Shown: positions 42,856-52,491, numbered from the stretch's first letter. The stretch: 64,000 nt of DNA from CAVQWT01 sp963810815 (GCA_963810815.1 CAWEPB010000003.1:186001-250000); one strand, 5' to 3'. Notes: generated by a model from the sequence alone, not told the origin. Program-made: numbers and translations.

Positions 42856-44047
42856 TCAGCCGCGGCGCTCGGGAGGATCGAGAAACGCGCGGACGACGGC
42901 CGGATCGTCCCAGGGCACGTCGTTCGGCAGGCTGTTGAGCAGCGGGCTCGTCGGGTCGCGCATCCACTCCTGCGGAAACAGCGCGATCGTCGGGCCCTCG
43001 TCGTTCGCGAGATCGGTGGCCCCGGTCCAAGGCAGCCCCTGTGCGCACGCGGCGAACGCGGCCGCGAGATCCACGCCCACCAGCGAGCCGGTGTGCGTCG
43101 CCGGCGTGACGCGCCGATTGATTTCGATCAGGAACGCCCGTCCCGTGGACGCCTCGACCATGAACTGGGTGCCGGTGAAGCCGGTGATGCCCAGCGCTTC
43201 GAGCAGCCGGCGGTTGGCGTCGGCGATCGCCGGAACGCGCTCGTAGCACGACACCGCGCCCGGACCCGTGGGCTCGGGGTAGTGGCGCACGCTGCGACGG
43301 GTGAAGCCGGCGATTTCGCGTCCGCCCCAGGCGAGCGCGGGCCGGTTGTAGTTCCGTCCGGAGACGAATCGCTGGACCAGCGCCGGGCAGCCGCTCGACG
43401 GCGACCAGCCCATCGGGGCCCGCACCGCGCGCATCGCCTCGCGCACGTCGCTCTCGTCGTTGCAGCGCGCGACACCGCGACCGGCGTTGCCGTACGCCGG
43501 TCGCACGATCACCGGGTACCCCAGGTCCGCGGCAAGCCGCACCGCGTCGTCCTCGCCGGCGACGGCGTCGCCGTCGGGCACGCTGACGCCCACGCGGCGC
43601 GCGATCGGCATCAGCAGCGTCTTGTCGATGCTGTCGAGGTAGTGCGCCGGGTCGCCCAGCGAGCGCTGGACCAGCGCCGCCAGCTCCTGCTGGACCCCGG
43701 CAACCAGGTTGGCCGGCGGCGCACAGACCAGCTGCATCAGCTGCCGCAGCGTCACGTCGTCCGCCGGGATGATCCATCCGGGCCGGATCGCGCGCACCGC
43801 CGTAGCGACGTGCGCGATCCACTCGTACTGGTTCGTCCGGTCGGGCAGCGACGCCTTGCGCGCCGGAAAGCGCGAGTGCAGCGCCACCGCGTTGCGGGGC
43901 GCGAGCAGCGAGACTTCGATGCCGGCGCGCTGCAGCTCGCGCGGCATGCGCGCCGCCGCGACGCCTTCGACGTTCAGCGTGACCACCAACGCCGAGCGGG
44001 GGTTGGCCGGCGCGCGGTCCGTGCCGGGGTTGGGATCGGGTTGCCAT
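42856..44047 (-). CDS. ATP-grasp domain protein (frameshifted near its start)
   Basis: Most of the protein reads in one frame from 43989 to 42856: an N-terminal Rossmann-like part ('ALVVTLNVEGVAAARMPREL'), 'LGYPVIVRPAYGNAGRGV' (ATP-grasp loop) and 'GTQFMVEASTGRAFLIEINR' with the metal-binding Glu and Asn. The only starts in that frame are TTG or GTG without a ribosome-binding site. An ATG at 44047 with 'aggaacc' before it lies in another frame, and deleting one G from the G5 run at 43998-44002 joins them smoothly. It resembles carbamoyl-phosphate-synthase-like and amino-acid-ligase ATP-grasp enzymes; the substrate is unknown. Confidence 0.75.
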
Positions 44048-44053
44048 CGGTTC

Positions 44054-44250
44054 CTAGTTCGGCTGAATGCGCATGCGTCGCACGAGGTCGCCCCAGCGCA
44101 CCCGGTCGCGCTCGAGGGTGCGGAGCAGGTTGGACACCGGGACGAAATCGCCGACCGGGTCGTGCGGGACGTAGGCCGAGACCAGCGGCACGAGCGCGTG
44201 CGTGCTCATCGTCGCGACCAGCAGCGTGTAGGCAGTGGGCGCGCCGCCGG
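44054..44250 (-). pseudogene. Remnant of a second Bug/TctC-type solute receptor gene
   Basis: The minus strand here reads 'AYTLLVATMSTHALVPLVSA' then 'DPVGDFVPVSNL', which lines up with 'GYTLLMASSNTHTMLPHLID' and 'DPFRDFAPVANF' of the intact receptor next to it. It is followed directly by 'RDRVRWGDLVRRMRIQ', which lines up with the receptor's C-terminus ('ADYAKWGAVVRELGL'). The middle of the gene, about 200 codons, is missing. There is no signal peptide and no start of its own. It looks like an internally deleted paralogue. Confidence 0.55.
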
Positions 44251-44337
44251 CGAACAGGATCGCGGCGACGGCCAGCAAGGTCGCGGCGAGGCGGTTCCCG
44301 GCCTGCGCCGATTGCGGCTTCCGGCGGCCCGCGGCGC

Positions 44338-45381
44338 TCACCGCGCGGCAGCCGGTTCGCGCAATCCGAGTTCGCGCACCACGGCTCCCCACTTGGCGTA
44401 ATCGGCGCGCAGCGTCGCCGCGAAATCGCCCGGCGTGCCGCCCGCCGCCTCGAGCCCCTGGTTCGCGAGCCATTCGCGCATCGCCGGCGTGCCGAGCAGG
44501 TGGTTGATCTCGCGATTGAGCCGTTCGACGACGGCCCCCGGGGTTGCCGCGGGCACGACGACGCCCATCCAGGTGCGCACATCGAGGTCGGGATAGCCGC
44601 CCTCGGCCACCGTCGGCACCTCGGGCAGCCGCGGCGTCCGCCGGTCGCTGAACACCGCGATCGCCCGCACCCGGCCCGCCCGCACCAGCGGCAGCGCCGA
44701 GGTGACGCTGACCAGCAGCACCTGGATCTCCCCGGCGACCAGCGCGTTGAGTCCCTGCGCGGAACCGCGGTACGGCACGTGCACCAGCCGGATGCCGGCG
44801 GCCCGCGCGAACATCTCGGTGTCCAGGTGATTGGACGAGCCGATGCCGGCCGAGCCGTAGTTCAGCGCTCCCGGCCGGTCGCGGGCCACGCCGATGAGTT
44901 CGGCCAGCGTCGTGGCGTTCACCGCGTTGCCGACGACGATCATCTTGGTCGTGTAGCTGAAGTTCGCGACCGGTGCGAAATCGCGGAACGGATCGTAGGG
45001 CAGCGGATCGATCAGGTGCGGCAGCATCGTATGCGTGTTCGACGACGCCATCAGCAGCGTGTAGCCGTCGGGCGCCGCCCGCTTGACGGCCTCGACGCCG
45101 ATGACACCGGAGGCGCCGGGCTTGTTCTCGACCACGACCGTCACGCCCAGCCCCGGCTCCAGCCGCTCCGCCATCACGCGGGACACGAGGTCGACCGCGC
45201 CGCCCGGCGACTGCGGGACGACCAGCCGCAGCGGCCGCGCGGGCCAGGCGGGCTGGGCGCGCGCCGTCAGCGGGGCGAGGCCCAGGGCGAACGGAGCGAG
45301 GCGAAGGAGGTCGCGGACGAATGCGCGGCGCGAAGGGCGGAACAAGTGGGACTCGACGGCAACGACGGGTGGGACCGGCAT
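44338..45381 (-). CDS. Bug/TctC-family tripartite tricarboxylate receptor (periplasmic)
   Basis: About 347 residues from the ATG at 45379-45381; no good ribosome-binding site is visible and other starts are possible. A Tat-like signal ('RRAFVRDLLRLAPFALGLAP') precedes the mature part. Family signatures: 'RPLRLVVPQSPGGAVDLVSR', 'VVVENKPGASGVIG', 'APDGYTLLMASSNTH', 'DFAPVANF', 'ALNYGSAGIGSSNHL' and 'VPTVAEGGYPD'. These proteins bind carboxylates in the periplasm for TctAB-type transporters; no TctA or TctB gene is nearby, so it is an orphan receptor. It follows the OGT-like gene by 34 bases. Confidence 0.88.
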   Translation of the reverse strand: MPVPPVVAVESHLFRPSRRAFVRDLLRLAPFALGLAPLTARAQPAWPARPLRLVVPQSPGGAVDLVSRVMAERLEPGLGVTVVVENKPGASGVIGVEAVKRAAPDGYTLLMASSNTHTMLPHLIDPLPYDPFRDFAPVANFSYTTKMIVVGNAVNATTLAELIGVARDRPGALNYGSAGIGSSNHLDTEMFARAAGIRLVHVPYRGSAQGLNALVAGEIQVLLVSVTSALPLVRAGRVRAIAVFSDRRTPRLPEVPTVAEGGYPDLDVRTWMGVVVPAATPGAVVERLNREINHLLGTPAMREWLANQGLEAAGGTPGDFAATLRADYAKWGAVVRELGLREPAAAR

Positions 45382-45415
45382 TTTGCCACGGACCCGCCGC
45401 CGGCAGCGCTTCGCC

Positions 45416-47438
45416 TCAAACCACCGGCGCGAGGTCGAATGCCGCGGGGGGCGCACCGCGCTGCTGCCGCTCCCACATGGCCGTCAGCGCCGCCTCGAAG
45501 CCGCGGCGGAAGCGATCGGTGTCGAACAGCGCGGCCTGCGAACGGGCGAGCGCGAGCTTCCGGCGCACCGCGGCGAGCTCGCCCGGCGAACGGGCGAGGC
45601 GCAGCGCCAGTGCCTCGTAGTCGTCGACGCTGGTGGTGACGAGCTCGGGCAGGCCGGCGGCGATGAGCTGGCTCTGCGCGACGCGGCTGGGGAACGCGCG
45701 GCCGGTGCAGGTGACCACCGGCAGCCCCGTCCACAGCGCGTCGCTGGCCGTCGTGTGCGCGTTGTACGGCAGCGTGTCGACGAACAGGTCGGCCAGGCGA
45801 TGCCGCGCGAGATGTGCCGACTGCGGGACGCGCGGCGCGAATGCGACCCGCGATGCCGCGACCCCGCGGGCCTCCGCTTCGCGCCGCAGGTTGCGCGTCG
45901 CGGCGGCGTTGTCCTCGAGCAGCCACAACGCGCTGCCCGGCACGGCGTCGAGCAGCCGCATCCACGATCCGAACGTCGCGGGCCCGATCTTCTGGCTGTT
46001 GTTGAAGCAGCAGAAGACGAAGCCCGCCTCCGGCAGGCCGGCCTCGGCGCGGGTCGGCGCCGCGGCGGGAATCGCGCGCGTGGTGTCGATGACCCAGTAG
46101 GTGTCGGGGAGGCGCACCACCGCCTCGTCGTAGAAGCGCTCGTCGCCGGGCGGGATCACGTGCCGGTCGGCGACCACGTAATCGTGAACCCCGCTGCCGA
46201 ACGTGCCCGGATAGCCCAGCCAGTTCACCTGCACCGGCGCCGGGCGACGCGCGAGGATGCCCGGCCGGCCGCCGTGGGTGAGACCGGTCAGGTCCACCGC
46301 GATGTCGATCTCGCGCTCGCGCAGCATCCGCGCCACCTCGTCGTCCGACCGCGCGCGGACGTCGACGAACGATTCGAACGCGGCCACCAGCCGGCGGCGC
46401 ATCGGGCCGTCGTCCGGCGGCCCGTAGGAGAACGCGGTGACCTCGAAGCGATCGCGGTCGTGCCGCTCCAGCAACTCGGCCAACAGGTAGGCGACCGGAT
46501 GATCGTGGAAGTCGGCCGCCAGGTAGGCCAGCCGGATGCGGTCGTGGCGGTAGCGCTCGCCGCGCCACAGCGGCGGGGGCGGCGGGCCCGCCGAAGCCTG
46601 GTGGATTCGAGCGCAGGCGAGCTGCAGCGCGGGGTCGTCGCTGACCGCGAGGAACGCGAACGGCGTGATGGCGCGCTCGCCACGGGCGACGCGGGCCTCG
46701 ACGCGGGCGATCAGCGCGTCGGTGCCGGCCCAGTCGCAGGCGTGGCGCTGGGCGAGCAGCAGATACCCGTCGGCCCAGTCGTAGCCGGGCGCCAGCGCAC
46801 AAAGCCGCGCGAACGTCGCCGCGGCATCCTCGTAGCGGCGTTGCTCGATCTGCGCGTTGCCGAGATTGCTGAGGAGCTCGGCGCGCGTCGGGTCGAGCGC
46901 CAGCGCGCGCTCGAAATCCGCGACGGCCTCGCCGCGCCGCCCCAGCGCCTGCAGCAGGAGGCCGCGATTGCACAGCGCTTCGGCGAAGTCGGGGCGCAGC
47001 GCGATCGCGCGCTCGATCGCGGCGAGCGCGGCGTCGTGTCGTCCCGCGCCCTGGAGCGCGAGGCCGAGGTTCGAATGGGCGGCGGCGTCGCTGCGCGGAC
47101 ACCGCGACCGCCCGCTCGATCAGCGCCACCGCCTCGCCGTGCTCGCGCTGCTGGAGCTTCACCACGCCGAGCATGTGCAGCGCATTGAAGTCGGCGGGAG
47201 CGAGCGCGAGCGCATCGCGGTAGCTGCGCTCGGCCGCCGCAAGCTCGCCACGCTGCTGATGCGCAAGCGCCTGCTGCAGCAGCGCGGTCAGCCCGGGCGC
47301 ATCGGCCGCCGGGACCGTGTGCGACGGAGCCACCGGATGGAGCGCCGGCGTGGCGGAACCGAGCATCCCGTGGCAGTCCTTGTAGCGGCGTCCGCTGCCG
47401 CAGGGACAGGGCGCGTTGCGGGACGGGAGTGGCGGCAT
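45416..47438 (-). CDS. TPR and OGT-like glycosyltransferase with N-terminal SEC-C motif (one frameshift)
   Basis: Start is the ATG at 47436-47438. The N-terminus is a SEC-C zinc motif ('NAPCPCGSGRRYKDCHG'). TPR repeats follow ('ALAHQQRGELAAAERSYRDA' and more). The frame breaks near 47099; one extra base must be removed for the TPRs to continue ('DAAAHSNLGLALQGAGRHDA'). The span of 2,023 bases is 3n+1, which fits. The C-terminal half is GT41/O-GlcNAc-transferase-like: 'AYLAADFHDHPVAYLLAEL', 'IDIAVDLTGLTHGGRPGI', 'VQVNWLGYPGTFGSGVHDY', 'CCFNNSQKIGPATF' and 'LFVDTLPYNAHTTASDALW'. It probably transfers a sugar to protein in the cytosol. Confidence 0.85.
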
Positions 47439-47786
47439 GATCGTCAGGAGTCAATCGGGGTCAGGTCGAATTTTGGGCAAGCCGAAACGAGGGCTCCGCA
47501 TCCCGCCGCCCCGAGAATACCCTGCAGAGTGACCGGTGCGCCCGCTGCCGGCCATCCGCCGTGTGGACGATGGCCCCGCGGATACAGCTGCGGCACCATC
47601 GAAATACGCCGGGCGCAGAACGGGGCGCACGGAACGGCCGCCAGACGCACCGCGACCGTCGCTCGCGTCCGCGGCCAGCTTCGTCGCCGTGCCATCGCAC
47701 GCGCGATTGACCGCACTTCACCTAAATTCGACCTGACCCCGCACGACACGGCACAATGGGCGTCCTCGCCATCCCGTGCCGCCACC
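47439..47786. other. 348-base divergent region, mostly a mobile-like element
   Basis: It separates the OGT-like gene (minus) from the CoA-transferase gene (plus). Some 284 of the 348 bases are the element at 47457-47740. Only 18 and 46 bases of other sequence remain on the two sides, so promoters of both genes must lie within or overlap the element. Confidence 0.6.
47457..47740. mobile_element. MITE- or REP-like element with 17-bp inverted ends
   Basis: GGGGTCAGGTCGAATTT at 47457-47473 is repeated perfectly inverted at 47724-47740. The interior has no recognisable transposase frame. A third copy of the same 17 bases lies alone at 53292-53308. Perfect identity between three copies while neighbouring sequence differs argues for a mobile or recruited sequence. 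Confidence 0.6.
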
Positions 47787-49808
47787 ATGCCTACCCCCAC
47801 CCATCGCCTGCTGGACGCCGTACGCATGTTCGAGCACGGCAAGATCGTCAGCGCCCGCGAGGCGGTGGCGCTGATCCGCGACGGCGACACCCTCGCCACC
47901 ACCGGCTTCGTCGGGATCGGCTTCGCCGAGAACATCGCCGTTGCGCTGGAGCAGCGCTTCCTCGACACGGCCCGCGACGCGCCGGACGGCGTCGGCCACC
48001 CGCGCAACCTGACGCTGGTCTACGCCGCGGGCCAGGGGGACGGCAAGGAACGCGGCCTCAACCACCTGGGCCACGAGGGCCTGGTAAAGCGCGTCGTCGG
48101 CGGTCACTGGGGCCTGGTGCCGAAGCTGCAGGCGCTGGCGGTGGGGAACCAGATCGAGGCGTACAACCTGCCGCAGGGCGTGATCGCGCACCTCTTCCGC
48201 GACATCGCCGCCGGCAAGCCGGGACACCTGTCGAAGATCGGCCTCGGCACCTTCGTCGATCCGCGCCACGGCGGCGGCAAGATCAATCCGATCACGACCG
48301 AAGACCTCGTCACGCTGATGCCGCTCGGGGACGAGGAGTACCTCTTCTACCGCGCGTTCCCCATTCACGTCGGCATCATCCGCGGCACCACCGCCGACCC
48401 CGACGGCAACATCACCATGGAGCGCGAGGCGCTCACGCTCGAGGGCCTCGCCATCGCGATGGCGGCGCACAACTCCGGCGGCATCGTGATCGCGCAGGTC
48501 GAGCGCGTCGCCGACCGCCACTCGCTCAACCCGCGGCAGGTGAAGATCCCCGGCATCCTGGTCGACTGCGTCGTCGTCGCCGAGAAGCCCGAGTACCACA
48601 TGCAGACCTTCATCGAGCCCTACAGCGCGGCCTTTGCCGGGGAAATCCGCGTGCCGGCATCGACGATCGCCGCGATGCCGATGTCCGAGCGCAAGATCAT
48701 CGCCCGCCGCGCCGCGCTCGAGCTCAAGCCCAACAGCGTGGTCAACCTGGGCATCGGCATGCCCGAAGGCGTGGCAAACGTCGCGGCCGAGGAGAAGGTG
48801 ATCGATCTCCTCACCCTCACCGCCGAGCCCGGCGTGGTCGGCGGCATTCCGGCGGGCGGGCTCAACTTCGGTGCCGCGACCAACACGCAGGCGATCATCG
48901 ACCAGCCCTACCAGTTCGACTTCTACGACGGCGGCGGCCTCGACCTCGCGTTCCTGGGCCTCGCGCAGGCCGACCGCGAAGGCAATCTCAACGTGTCGAA
49001 GTTCGGCCCGCGGCTCGCCGGCGCCGGCGGCTTCATCAACATCAGCCAGTGCGCGAAATCGGTCGTGTTCGTCGGCACGTTCACGGCCGGCAACCTGGTG
49101 ATCCGCGTCGACGGCGGAAACCTCGCGATCGACAGCGAGGGCAACGCGCGCAAGTTCGTCCGCGAAGTCGAGCACCGCACCTACTCGGGCGCGCAGGCGT
49201 GGAAGCGCCGGCAGCCCGCGCTGTACATCACCGAGCGCTGCGTCTTCCGGCTGGGCGAGGACGGCCTCGAGCTCGCGGAAGTGGCGCCGGGCATCGACAT
49301 CGAGCGCGACATCCTCGCGCAGATGGACTTCCGGCCGGTGATCCGCGGCACCCCCAGGGCAATGGACGCGGCGATCTTCCGCGATGCGCCGATGGGCCTG
49401 CGCGAGCGGATGCTGGCCATGCCGCTCTCGCAGCGCTTCACGTACGCGGCGGAGCAGAACATCTTCTTCATCAACTTCGAGCGGCTGGCGATCCGGACCC
49501 TGCAGGACATCGACGACGTCCGCGCCGAGATCGAGCGGCAGCTGGCGCCGATCGGCCGCAAGGTCTACGCGATCGTCAACTACGACAACTTTTCGCTGCC
49601 GCCCGAGCTCGTCGACACGTGGACCGACATGGTCAAGCGCGTGGTCGAGCGCTTCTACTGGGGCGTGACGCGCTACACGACGTCGAGCTTCCTGCGCGTC
49701 AAGCTCGGCGACGCGCTGGCGCAGCGCGGCGTGGTCCCGCACATCTACGAGTCCGCCGAGGAAGCGCACGAGCACTTGCGCGACTTCGGTCCCGCGCGCA
49801 GCGACTGA
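47787..49808 (+). CDS. Acyl-CoA:acetate/3-ketoacid CoA-transferase, fused alpha and beta domains
   Basis: 673 residues, both halves of a class I CoA-transferase in one chain, as in YdiF and propionate CoA-transferase. The first half has 'DGDTLATTGFVGIGFAENIA' and 'GHWGLVPKLQALAVGN'. The second half has 'VVNLGIGMPEGVANVAAEE' and 'LTLTAEPGVVGGIPAGG', with the catalytic Glu that carries the CoA thioester. It swaps CoA between short-chain acids. It is cytosolic and stands alone on its strand. The start was chosen as the first ATG before the conserved 'VRMFEHGKIVSAREAVALI'. Confidence 0.9.
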   Translation: MPTPTHRLLDAVRMFEHGKIVSAREAVALIRDGDTLATTGFVGIGFAENIAVALEQRFLDTARDAPDGVGHPRNLTLVYAAGQGDGKERGLNHLGHEGLVKRVVGGHWGLVPKLQALAVGNQIEAYNLPQGVIAHLFRDIAAGKPGHLSKIGLGTFVDPRHGGGKINPITTEDLVTLMPLGDEEYLFYRAFPIHVGIIRGTTADPDGNITMEREALTLEGLAIAMAAHNSGGIVIAQVERVADRHSLNPRQVKIPGILVDCVVVAEKPEYHMQTFIEPYSAAFAGEIRVPASTIAAMPMSERKIIARRAALELKPNSVVNLGIGMPEGVANVAAEEKVIDLLTLTAEPGVVGGIPAGGLNFGAATNTQAIIDQPYQFDFYDGGGLDLAFLGLAQADREGNLNVSKFGPRLAGAGGFINISQCAKSVVFVGTFTAGNLVIRVDGGNLAIDSEGNARKFVREVEHRTYSGAQAWKRRQPALYITERCVFRLGEDGLELAEVAPGIDIERDILAQMDFRPVIRGTPRAMDAAIFRDAPMGLRERMLAMPLSQRFTYAAEQNIFFINFERLAIRTLQDIDDVRAEIERQLAPIGRKVYAIVNYDNFSLPPELVDTWTDMVKRVVERFYWGVTRYTTSSFLRVKLGDALAQRGVVPHIYESAEEAHEHLRDFGPARSD

Positions 49809-49938
49809 GACGCGGGCCGCGCACGCCGCGGTTCTCTTCATCCGTCCGGCCGATGGCGTGCGACGGCGCGCGGATTCACCATGGCTCGCGGCTGTGCCTC
49901 CCGGCGCGGCCGTCCACCTCCCCGAGGAAAGGACCGCC

Positions 49939-50304
49939 ATGAGCCATCTGCTGGACCCGCACGCGCTGCACACCGATGCCGAGTACCGCGCGGCATTGGA
50001 CGAACTCGACGAGCTCCTCCTCTGCGATCCCGGCACGCCCGCAGGTCGCCGCTGCGACGAGCTCGTCGCGCTGATCGAGGCCTACGAGGCGCGTCGCCGC
50101 GAGGCCGACCGCGCCGCCGATGCCGAGTTGCGGCGCGTGTGGGCGCGAGCCTGGACGGCGTTCGGGCTGCCGCACGACGTTCCGGAGGCGATCGGTGCGA
50201 CGGCGGCCGACGTCGGAACGGCGCGAAGCGTGCCGGCCCGGGGCATCGCGGCCCGCCTCACCGGCGTGGACGACGACGTGGCGGGGCCATCGCGCTCCGG
50301 CTGA
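49939..50304 (+). CDS. HigA-like antitoxin-domain protein without visible HTH
   Basis: 121 residues from an ATG with 'gaggaaagga' upstream. Residues about 12-52 ('AEYRAALDELDELLLCDPGT...RCDELVALIEAYEARR') match the N-terminal helical segment of HigA-type antitoxins. The usual helix-turn-helix that should follow is replaced by an Arg/Ala-rich stretch with no clear fold. No toxin gene adjoins it. Its last 47 bases overlap the 3' end of the lysR gene on the other strand. It could be a decayed antitoxin or an unrelated small protein. Confidence 0.55.
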   Translation: MSHLLDPHALHTDAEYRAALDELDELLLCDPGTPAGRRCDELVALIEAYEARRREADRAADAELRRVWARAWTAFGLPHDVPEAIGATAADVGTARSVPARGIAARLTGVDDDVAGPSRSG

Positions 50305-51202
50305 GCGACCAATCCGGCGTCGCAAAGCGCGCAGCAAGGAAGTCTATGAACGCGCGGACTTTCGCCGACAGGTGGCGCCGGCTGGGATACACCGCGTTGA
50401 TCGGCCCCGCCGGCACCCGGTAGCCCGGAAGCAGCGGCACCAGCCGCCCCGCGGCGATGTGCGGCGCGACGATGAAGTCGGGTTCGAGCGAAACGCCGAG
50501 GCCCGCCGCGGCCAGCGCCGTCAGCATCTGGCCGTTGTTGGAGCGGGCCGGGCCGCGCACGCGCACCGCGTGCTCGGCGCCACCGGCATCGGTGAAGCGC
50601 CAGAGGTCGCGCGTCGCGAGATAGTCGTATACCAGGCAGGCGTGCGTCGACAGCTCGTCGGGTGTGCGCGGCGTGCCATGCCGTGCGAGATAGGACGGGG
50701 CGGCGACGCAGACGAGCTCGGTGGCGCCGATCCGCCGCGCCACCAGCGCCTGGCTGCCGATCCCGCCGATGCGGATGGCGAGGTCGAACCCCTCGTCGAC
50801 GATGTCCACCGTGCGGTCGGACAGCTCGATCTCGAAGCTCACCTCCGGATGGGCGGCGCCGAACGCCGCGATCGCCGGCGCGAGATGGCGAATGCCGAAG
50901 GTGATCGCCGAGGTCAGGCGCAGCGTGCCGCGCGGGACCAGCGTCGTTGCGCGCACCGACCCTTCCGCCTCGTCCAGATCCGCGAGCAACTGGACACAGC
51001 GCTCGTAGAACGCCTGGCCCGACTCGGTCAGCGACAGCCGCCTCGTCGTCCGGTTGAGCAGCCGCACCGACAGATGCGCCTCGAGGTCGGCGACGTGCCG
51101 CGACACGGCGGACGTCGAGACGCCGAGCTTGTCGGCGGCGCGCGCGAAGCTGCCCTGCTCGACGACCTTGGCGAACGCGGTCAGCGCAAGAAAGCGGTCC
51201 AT
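50258..51202 (-). CDS. LysR-family transcriptional regulator
   Basis: 314 residues. N-terminal winged HTH (about 1-60): 'GSFARAADKLGVSTSAVSRH' and 'LSVRLLNRTTRRLSLTESG'. The rest is a periplasmic-binding-protein-like effector domain. It is divergent from the doxX-gst-dioxygenase operon, and a T-N11-A box sits between them, so it most likely controls that operon in response to an aromatic or electrophilic compound (inference). The final residues are Arg-rich. Confidence 0.92.
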   Translation of the reverse strand: MDRFLALTAFAKVVEQGSFARAADKLGVSTSAVSRHVADLEAHLSVRLLNRTTRRLSLTESGQAFYERCVQLLADLDEAEGSVRATTLVPRGTLRLTSAITFGIRHLAPAIAAFGAAHPEVSFEIELSDRTVDIVDEGFDLAIRIGGIGSQALVARRIGATELVCVAAPSYLARHGTPRTPDELSTHACLVYDYLATRDLWRFTDAGGAEHAVRVRGPARSNNGQMLTALAAAGLGVSLEPDFIVAPHIAAGRLVPLLPGYRVPAGPINAVYPSRRHLSAKVRAFIDFLAARFATPDWSLSRSAMAPPRRRPRR

Positions 51203-51214
51203 TTCGAGATTTTA

Positions 51215-51229
51215 TTGCAAAAATCGCAA
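51215..51229. promoter_or_regulatory. LysR-type operator (T-N11-A with inverted arms)
   Basis: TTGC-AAAAATC-GCAA: 4-base inverted arms around 7 bases, containing T-N11-A. It lies 13 bases upstream of the lysR start and about 105 bases before doxX, the usual place for autoregulation and divergent activation. Confidence 0.55.
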
Positions 51230-51333
51230 CAATCTATCCCGCCTTGGACTATTTATCCCGTACGGTGAGACGTCCATGATTCGTTCCGTCGCAACGCATC
51301 CCCATCGTCCCTAACGTCCACCAGGAGTCCCTC

Positions 51334-51753
51334 ATGTCGCAAGACCGTCAAGTCGCCACCGCCGCACTGCTGCTGCGCCTCACGCTCGGCACCATGTTCA
51401 TCGCGCACGCGCTGCTCAAGTATTTCGTCTTCACCCTCGATGGCACCGCGCAGTATTTCGGCTCGCTGGGTCTGCCGCCGGCCTTGGGGTACGTCACGTT
51501 CGCCGCCGAACTCGTCGGCGGCGTGATGCTGGTGCTCGGCGTCTACACGCGATGGATCGCGCTGGCGCTCGTGCCGTTCCTGCTGGGCGCCACGTGGGTG
51601 CACGTCGGCAACGGCTGGCTGTTCAGCGGCAAGGGCGGCGGCTGGGAGTACCCGGTGTTCCTGACCATCGCCGCGATCGTGCTGGCCCTGCTGCCGCAGT
51701 CGGCGCCGGCGCTGTGGCCGGCGTCGCGTCCGAGCGCGTTGAAGCCGGCGTGA
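51334..51753 (+). CDS. DoxX-family inner-membrane protein
   Basis: 139 residues with four membrane helices and the family pattern 'LLLRLTLGTMFIAHALLKYF' and 'YVTFAAELVGGVMLVLGVYTRWIALAL'-type segments. 'ccaggag' precedes the ATG. DoxX-family proteins are linked to thiosulphate:quinone reductase or redox stress; the exact role is not clear. It is first in an operon with a glutathione transferase and a DODA-type dioxygenase. Confidence 0.87.
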   Translation: MSQDRQVATAALLLRLTLGTMFIAHALLKYFVFTLDGTAQYFGSLGLPPALGYVTFAAELVGGVMLVLGVYTRWIALALVPFLLGATWVHVGNGWLFSGKGGGWEYPVFLTIAAIVLALLPQSAPALWPASRPSALKPA

Positions 51754-51862
51754 GCGTTCCCCGCGAACCCGTGACCCATCCCCGTGCGGGCGGCCGGCCT
51801 ACCGCCGGCCTCCCGAGCGCGTGCTCGCCCCACCCGCCGACCCCCTTTCCCGGAGCTCCCCG

Positions 51863-52471
51863 ATGAAGCTGTACTACTCCCCCGCCGCCTGCTCGCTTTC
51901 CCCGCACATCGTCGCCCGCGAAGCCGGCGTTCCGCTCGAACTGGTGAAGGTCGACCTCAAGGCGCACACCCTTGCCGACGGCACCGACTACACGACGATC
52001 AACCCGAAGGGCTCGGTGCCGCTGCTCGAGCTCGACGACGGCGACCGGTTGTCCGAGGGCCCGGCGATCGTCCAGTACCTCGCCGACCGCAATCCGGCGG
52101 CCGGGCTCGCCCCCGCCGCGGGGACCATGGCGCGCTACCACCTGCAGGAATGGCTGAACTTCGTCACTTCCGAACTGCACAAGCAGTACTCGCCGCTGTT
52201 CGACGCCGCGGTGCCCGCCGAGTACAAGGAGACCGTCAAGGCAAGGCTCGCCAAGCGTCTCGACTGGCTGTCGACCAGGCTCGCCGGACAGGACTACCTG
52301 ACCGGCGCACAATTCAGCGTCGCCGACGCGTACCTCTTCACCGTCCTCAACTGGAACCGGTGGGTGGGGCTCGACACCGCCAGGTGGCCGGTGCTCGAGG
52401 CCTACGTCGCGCGCGTCGCGGCGCGGCCGAAGGTGCAGGAAGCGCTGACGGCCGAGGGTCTGACCAGATGA
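51863..52471 (+). CDS. Glutathione S-transferase (beta/GstA-like)
   Basis: 202 residues from the ATG at 51863 ('cccggag' upstream). The N-terminal thioredoxin fold starts 'MKLYYSPAACSLSPHIVARE', with the beta-class Cys10 at the active site. 'NPKGSVPLLELDDGDRLSEG' holds the cis-Pro, and the Glu-Gly glutathione-contact pair follows. The C-terminal helical domain has 'QFSVADAYLFTVLNW'. It conjugates or reduces electrophiles with glutathione. Its stop overlaps an ATG at 52468 just before the dioxygenase gene. Confidence 0.93.
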   Translation: MKLYYSPAACSLSPHIVAREAGVPLELVKVDLKAHTLADGTDYTTINPKGSVPLLELDDGDRLSEGPAIVQYLADRNPAAGLAPAAGTMARYHLQEWLNFVTSELHKQYSPLFDAAVPAEYKETVKARLAKRLDWLSTRLAGQDYLTGAQFSVADAYLFTVLNWNRWVGLDTARWPVLEAYVARVAARPKVQEALTAEGLTR

Positions 52472-52491
52472 ATCGACGAAGGAAGCCGCCG

